Below are positions 61,125 through 64,000 of a DNA stretch of 64,000 nt, piece by piece (position 1 is the stretch's first letter; every line of letters starts with the position of its first letter). Below the pieces are notes generated by a model. It made no database searches. It was given only the letters and a program-made list of their open reading frames with translations, and had not been told where the DNA came from. The DNA comes from Acidimicrobiaceae bacterium (lineage in GTDB: Bacteria; Actinomycetota; Acidimicrobiia; Acidimicrobiales; RAAP-2), in contig CANGMP010000001.1 in the NCBI GenBank assembly GCA_947455165.1, positions 27,835 through 91,834 on the forward strand. Reading direction: 5' to 3'. The position numbers were made by a program, and so were the translations under genes.

Positions 61125-61793
61125 GTGGCCACAGCGCCGACCGATACCAGGACTCCGCTGAGGCTTCGTTGGCGGCGAGTGGGTGTGATTCTTCTACTCG
61201 TGGCCGCGATGATTTTGGCTGGCGTGCAACTCTTCGGACGCGAGAAGACCCCGCCAAAGCCGGCGGCCTTTTCATGCTCGCCCGGACCGCACTGTTATCG
61301 ATCAACGACGCAGACTTCCTTTCCCACGTTTGGCAACGTCTACCCCTCAAATCTGAGTGACTGCATGGTGGCCGCGGCGGCCGACTGGGAAATCATCGTT
61401 CGCCATCGCCACCCGTCGCCGAGCGCAGTCATCGACGATTACCGGCACGCCGCGACGAGCGACACGGCCGGCCTCAACGAGGACGTCTTTGCCTGGTACT
61501 GGTCGAGCTACGGGGTCGATGGTTTCACGATGAAGGCTTGGCATGTGCTCGCCGTCTCAAGTCAAATCGACGTTGAGCGAGCGGTCCGAAAGCATCGGGC
61601 CCTCTACGCCGTCTTTGACTTTCGCGATGACAGCACCCTTGCGGGCAAGCGGGTCGGCGCCGGTGGTCACGCCGCAATCATCGACGGCTTTACTCCGAAA
61701 GGTCCCCTCGTCGTCACCTGGGGCACGACCTATCAAATGACCTGGCCAGAATTCTGGACCTCGGCCTCGTCGCTCCGGAGCGTTGAGGGCTAG
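61125..61793 (+). CDS. Exported protein with papain-like (C39-like) fold
   Basis: A 222-residue protein with an N-terminal membrane segment (VILLLVAAMILAGVQLF, near residues 20-36). The rest looks like a papain-type or C39-type fold: a candidate nucleophile Cys 80 in NLSDCMVAAA, then a candidate His 182 in GAGGHAAIIDGF and a final VVTWGTTYQMTWPEFW. An early pair, CSPGPHC, may be a disulfide. I do not recognise a named family. It starts six bases after the DinB stop, so it may be co-transcribed. Activity (peptidase, transglutaminase or none) is not shown. Confidence 0.6.
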   Translation: MATAPTDTRTPLRLRWRRVGVILLLVAAMILAGVQLFGREKTPPKPAAFSCSPGPHCYRSTTQTSFPTFGNVYPSNLSDCMVAAAADWEIIVRHRHPSPSAVIDDYRHAATSDTAGLNEDVFAWYWSSYGVDGFTMKAWHVLAVSSQIDVERAVRKHRALYAVFDFRDDSTLAGKRVGAGGHAAIIDGFTPKGPLVVTWGTTYQMTWPEFWTSASSLRSVEG

Positions 61794-62536
61794 GCCCAAC
61801 CACCCGCGAACCACGTGGCCTGACCGGTAGCGAAACGGCTCGTGCCATCGACGTAGGGCAGACAAAAGTGCGCGAACTCAGTAACGCCACCGAGTCGACG
61901 CATCGGGACCTGCTCTTCGATCTTGGCGCGGACCTCTGGGTCATTGGCACCGGTAGCGCGGAGAAACTCCGGGAAGTCCATGAAGTTCGTGCCGACGACG
62001 TTGACCTGAATGTTCTTGCGCACGAACTCTTCGGCCACGTTGCGGGCCAGCATCGTGCCGGCCGCACGGGCCGATGAGTACAGAGGCGCACCGAAGGTTG
62101 GCCGAGCGGCCGATGCGCTGGTGATGATGAGAATTTGTCCGTCGAGCTGAGCTTCCATCACGGGCAAGACAGCCTTTAAGAAGTGGTAGGGCTGTTCAAC
62201 ACAGCCGTGCATGACCTTCTGCAGATCTTCGACCGTGGAGTCAAGGAAGCGTCCGACAATGACGTGACCCGAGAACATCGCGGCAGTGTCGATGCGTCCG
62301 AAGCGATCAAGACCGGCCTGGACGAAGGCCTGGAAGTCTTCGGCCGTTCGCGCGCGAGCACCATCGGGCACGTTCACGACCGCCGCGCCGAGCCCTTCGA
62401 GCTCAGCAATCAATTCGTCGGAGGCCTTGCCGACGACGAGGTCGTGACCAGCCTTGGCCAAGAGACGGGCTAGGTCTGGTCCGCAGTACGTCGAGACGTC
62501 ATTGAGAAGTGCCACACGGCGGGTCGAGGTAGTCAT
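61790..62536 (-). CDS. Short-chain dehydrogenase/reductase with altered motifs
   Basis: A 248-residue SDR. ATG at 62536 follows GAAGGAG by five bases. The glycine-rich TGxxxGxG motif is replaced by NDVSTYCGPD (residues 12-21), the NNAG motif by MFSG (residues 87-90), and the YxxxK catalytic pair by Tyr 153 and Arg 157. Ser 140 or 142 is kept. NAD(P) binding and activity are therefore doubtful or altered. It is divergent from the DUF2855 gene, and a shared palindrome lies between them. Confidence 0.82.
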   Translation of the reverse strand: MTTSTRRVALLNDVSTYCGPDLARLLAKAGHDLVVGKASDELIAELEGLGAAVVNVPDGARARTAEDFQAFVQAGLDRFGRIDTAAMFSGHVIVGRFLDSTVEDLQKVMHGCVEQPYHFLKAVLPVMEAQLDGQILIITSASAARPTFGAPLYSSARAAGTMLARNVAEEFVRKNIQVNVVGTNFMDFPEFLRATGANDPEVRAKIEEQVPMRRLGGVTEFAHFCLPYVDGTSRFATGQATWFAGGWA

Positions 62537-62565
62537 CTTGCTCCTTCGGTTGATTGAGTAGATTC

Positions 62566-62582
62566 TGTCATAAATGATGTCA
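62566..62582. promoter_or_regulatory. Candidate TetR operator between divergent SDR and DUF2855 genes
   Basis: TGTCATAAATGATGTCA, an imperfect palindrome of form TGnCATnAnTnATGnCA, in the 61-base gap. On the minus strand a TTGACA -35 box (62578-62583) overlaps it, with TACTCA 17 bases on. The TetR-family gene at 63674 is the likely regulator. Confidence 0.55.
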
Positions 62583-62597
62583 ATACCTAGGAGGGTT

Positions 62598-63677
62598 ATG
62601 ACCACGTTTCTCGAAATCAGTCGGGCGTCAATGCACGAGGCCGAAATGGTGACGCTCGCCCCCGCCGAACTCCAAGAACACCAGGTCCGCATCAGCGTTG
62701 ATCGCTTCGGCATCACCGCCAACAACATCACCTACGGAGTCTTTGGCGTAGCGATGAAGTATTGGGACTTCTTCCCGGCCAGCCAACCCGAGGCCGGTCG
62801 CCTCCCGGTCTGGGGTTTTGGCACTGTCACCGAGAGTCGCCACCCTGAGGTTCCGGTCGGCCAACGGATGTACGGCTACTGGCCCCTCGGCACTGAACTC
62901 GTCGTCCTCGCCGGTCGCCTCGACGGTCGCAGCTTCGTCGACGTGTCAGCGCACCGTCATGACCTCCCCACGCCGTACAACCGGTACATCTACACCGAGC
63001 AGGACCCGGCGTACCATCCCGAACGAGAAGATCTCCACATCTTGTTGTGGCCCCTGTTCTATACGTCCTTCATGGTTGAGGACTTTCTCGATGATCACGC
63101 CAACTACGGCGCCGATACCGCCATTGTGTCGTCGGCCTCATCAAAGACGTCAATCGGTGCCGCGTTTCTCCTCAAGCGTCGTGGCGCCACCAAAGTCATT
63201 GGTCTGACTTCACCCACACACGTTCCTTTTGCGCAGTCGCTCGGTTGCTACGACGAGGTTTACACCTACGGCGACATTGAGTCCATCGCCCTTTCAACTG
63301 CTGTCTACGTCGACGTCTCGGGCAACCGCGACGTTATGCAGCGCGTGCACCACCACTGGAATGAGAAGTTGGCGTATTCGATGTTTGTCGGCGACACCCA
63401 CTGGGACGCCACGAGTACGTTGAGCCTGCCGCCGGTTGGGCCAAAGCCGGAGTTCCTCTTCGCGCCGGTTCAGATGGCCAAGCGCATCAAGGACTGGGGG
63501 CGTGACGAAATGGAGCGCCGAGTTGTCGAGACGTGGCACGAGTTCACGGCCTGGAGCTCAGCCTGGCTCACGCCAATCGACACCGACGGCCCCGAAGCGC
63601 TGCTGGCCGCTTATCACGACGTTTTGAATGGTCGAGTAGGACCGACCGTCGGCATCGTGGGACACTTCTCGGCATGA
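62598..63677 (+). CDS. DUF2855 family protein
   Basis: A 359-residue protein of DUF2855, whose members resemble quinone oxidoreductase-like MDR proteins without the zinc sites. The segments FGITANNITYGVFG near residues 36-49, GYWPLGTELVV and SASSKTSIGAAFLLKRRGA fit. The substrate and cofactor are unknown; NADPH use is possible. ATG at 62598 follows AGGAGGGTT directly. Its stop overlaps the TetR start (ATGA). Together with the divergent SDR and the TetR gene it forms a small regulated unit, perhaps for a ketone or lipid compound. Confidence 0.9.
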   Translation: MTTFLEISRASMHEAEMVTLAPAELQEHQVRISVDRFGITANNITYGVFGVAMKYWDFFPASQPEAGRLPVWGFGTVTESRHPEVPVGQRMYGYWPLGTELVVLAGRLDGRSFVDVSAHRHDLPTPYNRYIYTEQDPAYHPEREDLHILLWPLFYTSFMVEDFLDDHANYGADTAIVSSASSKTSIGAAFLLKRRGATKVIGLTSPTHVPFAQSLGCYDEVYTYGDIESIALSTAVYVDVSGNRDVMQRVHHHWNEKLAYSMFVGDTHWDATSTLSLPPVGPKPEFLFAPVQMAKRIKDWGRDEMERRVVETWHEFTAWSSAWLTPIDTDGPEALLAAYHDVLNGRVGPTVGIVGHFSA

Positions 63678-64000
63678 GCGAGCCTCATTCGCCAGTCGTC
63701 GATGGCCGTTCGGCACGACGAAACAGAAATCGAGACCTAGTGCTCGATGCCGTCCTGGCGCTATTCCAAGAGGGACACTTCTCCCCCACACCCGAAACTG
63801 TGGCGGCGCGCTCCGGCGTCTCACTGCGTTCGGTCTATCGATACGTTTCGAGTCGTGATGAACTCTTTCAATTCGCCATCGAACGCCACCTCGAGAAGAC
63901 TGCCGATCTGTGGCGCCCGACGCCTATGCGCGACGGTGATTTCGTCGCCCGTCTCGATTATTTCCTGGAGTATCGACTTCGTCTCTACGAGTCAGTGGCC
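63674..64000 (+). CDS. TetR-family transcriptional regulator (3' end missing)
   Basis: The frame from ATG 63674 stays open to the window edge, so the 109 visible residues are the N-terminal part. The helix-turn-helix is TPETVAARSGVSLRSVYRYV near residues 39-58, preceded by RNRDLVLDAVLALFQEG. It starts within the DUF2855 stop, which suggests a shared transcript. It probably controls the SDR/DUF2855 promoters through the palindrome at 62566. Its ligand is unknown. Confidence 0.9.
   Translation, partial: MSEPHSPVVDGRSARRNRNRDLVLDAVLALFQEGHFSPTPETVAARSGVSLRSVYRYVSSRDELFQFAIERHLEKTADLWRPTPMRDGDFVARLDYFLEYRLRLYESVA

Noticed and set aside
62537..62731. N-terminal extension of the SDR frame to 62731
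   Set aside because: It runs through the operator region and into the DUF2855 gene; ATG 62536 has a good ribosome site.

Overview
The window looks like chromosomal DNA of an actinobacterium, probably of the class Acidimicrobiia. By eye it is moderately G+C-rich, with many GTG starts and very tight gene packing using 1- or 4-base stop/start overlaps. Marker genes fit this: a PAC2-family protein, a DipZ-type CcdA/thioredoxin fusion, a FolP2-type dihydropteroate synthase homologue, single-chain GlyRS, and an hrcA-dnaJ-rsmE-HIT-phoH-ybeY-corC-era cluster. The class is an inference from gene content; there is no 16S gene here.

Layout. 1-1.8 kb: an edge-truncated DUF1295 membrane enzyme, a cupin, a small secreted protein and a UPF0145 protein. 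1.8-4.75 kb: an assimilatory sulfite reductase operon with siroheme synthesis genes (cysI, cobA, precorrin-2 dehydrogenase), divergent from a TauD-type dioxygenase. 5.8-7.0 kb: an M20 amidohydrolase. 7.2-17.6 kb: an envelope and secretion region with two membrane acyltransferases, three separately encoded secreted SGNH-fold proteins, EfeO and EfeB without EfeU, a secreted beta-helix protein with its own strong terminator, and a frameshifted zinc-ribbon/membrane gene. 17.7-24.9 kb: tRNA-Asn, dnaG, a DrrAB-like ABC exporter, a thioesterase, a pentameric ligand-gated ion channel homologue and a GT-C-like membrane protein.

24.9-52.2 kb is mostly housekeeping: glyS, hemW, phr, recO, uppS, a DinG-type helicase, trmO, era, corC, ybeY, phoH, HIT, rsmE, dnaJ and hrcA (with a CIRCE operator), an atypical Nramp transporter, panD, lepA, rpsT, holA, a folP2-like gene, a YbbN-like thioredoxin, two APH-like kinases, PAC2, a zinc metallopeptidase and leuS. 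52.2-64 kb is accessory: tRNA-Ala with VapBC, an ABM monooxygenase, an MMPL transporter, DipZ, DUF1801, a LysE/ArgO exporter, a new 45-codon gene, YjdM/PhnA, a vWA protein, peptidase E, DinB, a secreted papain-like protein, and an SDR / DUF2855 / TetR cluster cut by the right edge.

One genome-scale signal stands out. At least 14 genes have a TAnnnT hexamer exactly 6 or 7 bases before the start codon and no Shine-Dalgarno sequence, which is the arrangement expected of leaderless mRNAs. Other genes, mostly inside operons or under their own regulation, have clear GGAGG-type sites. The most unusual single genes are the bacterial Cys-loop-type channel, the split O-acylation region, the SDR with altered active site, and the small gene at 58.4 kb.
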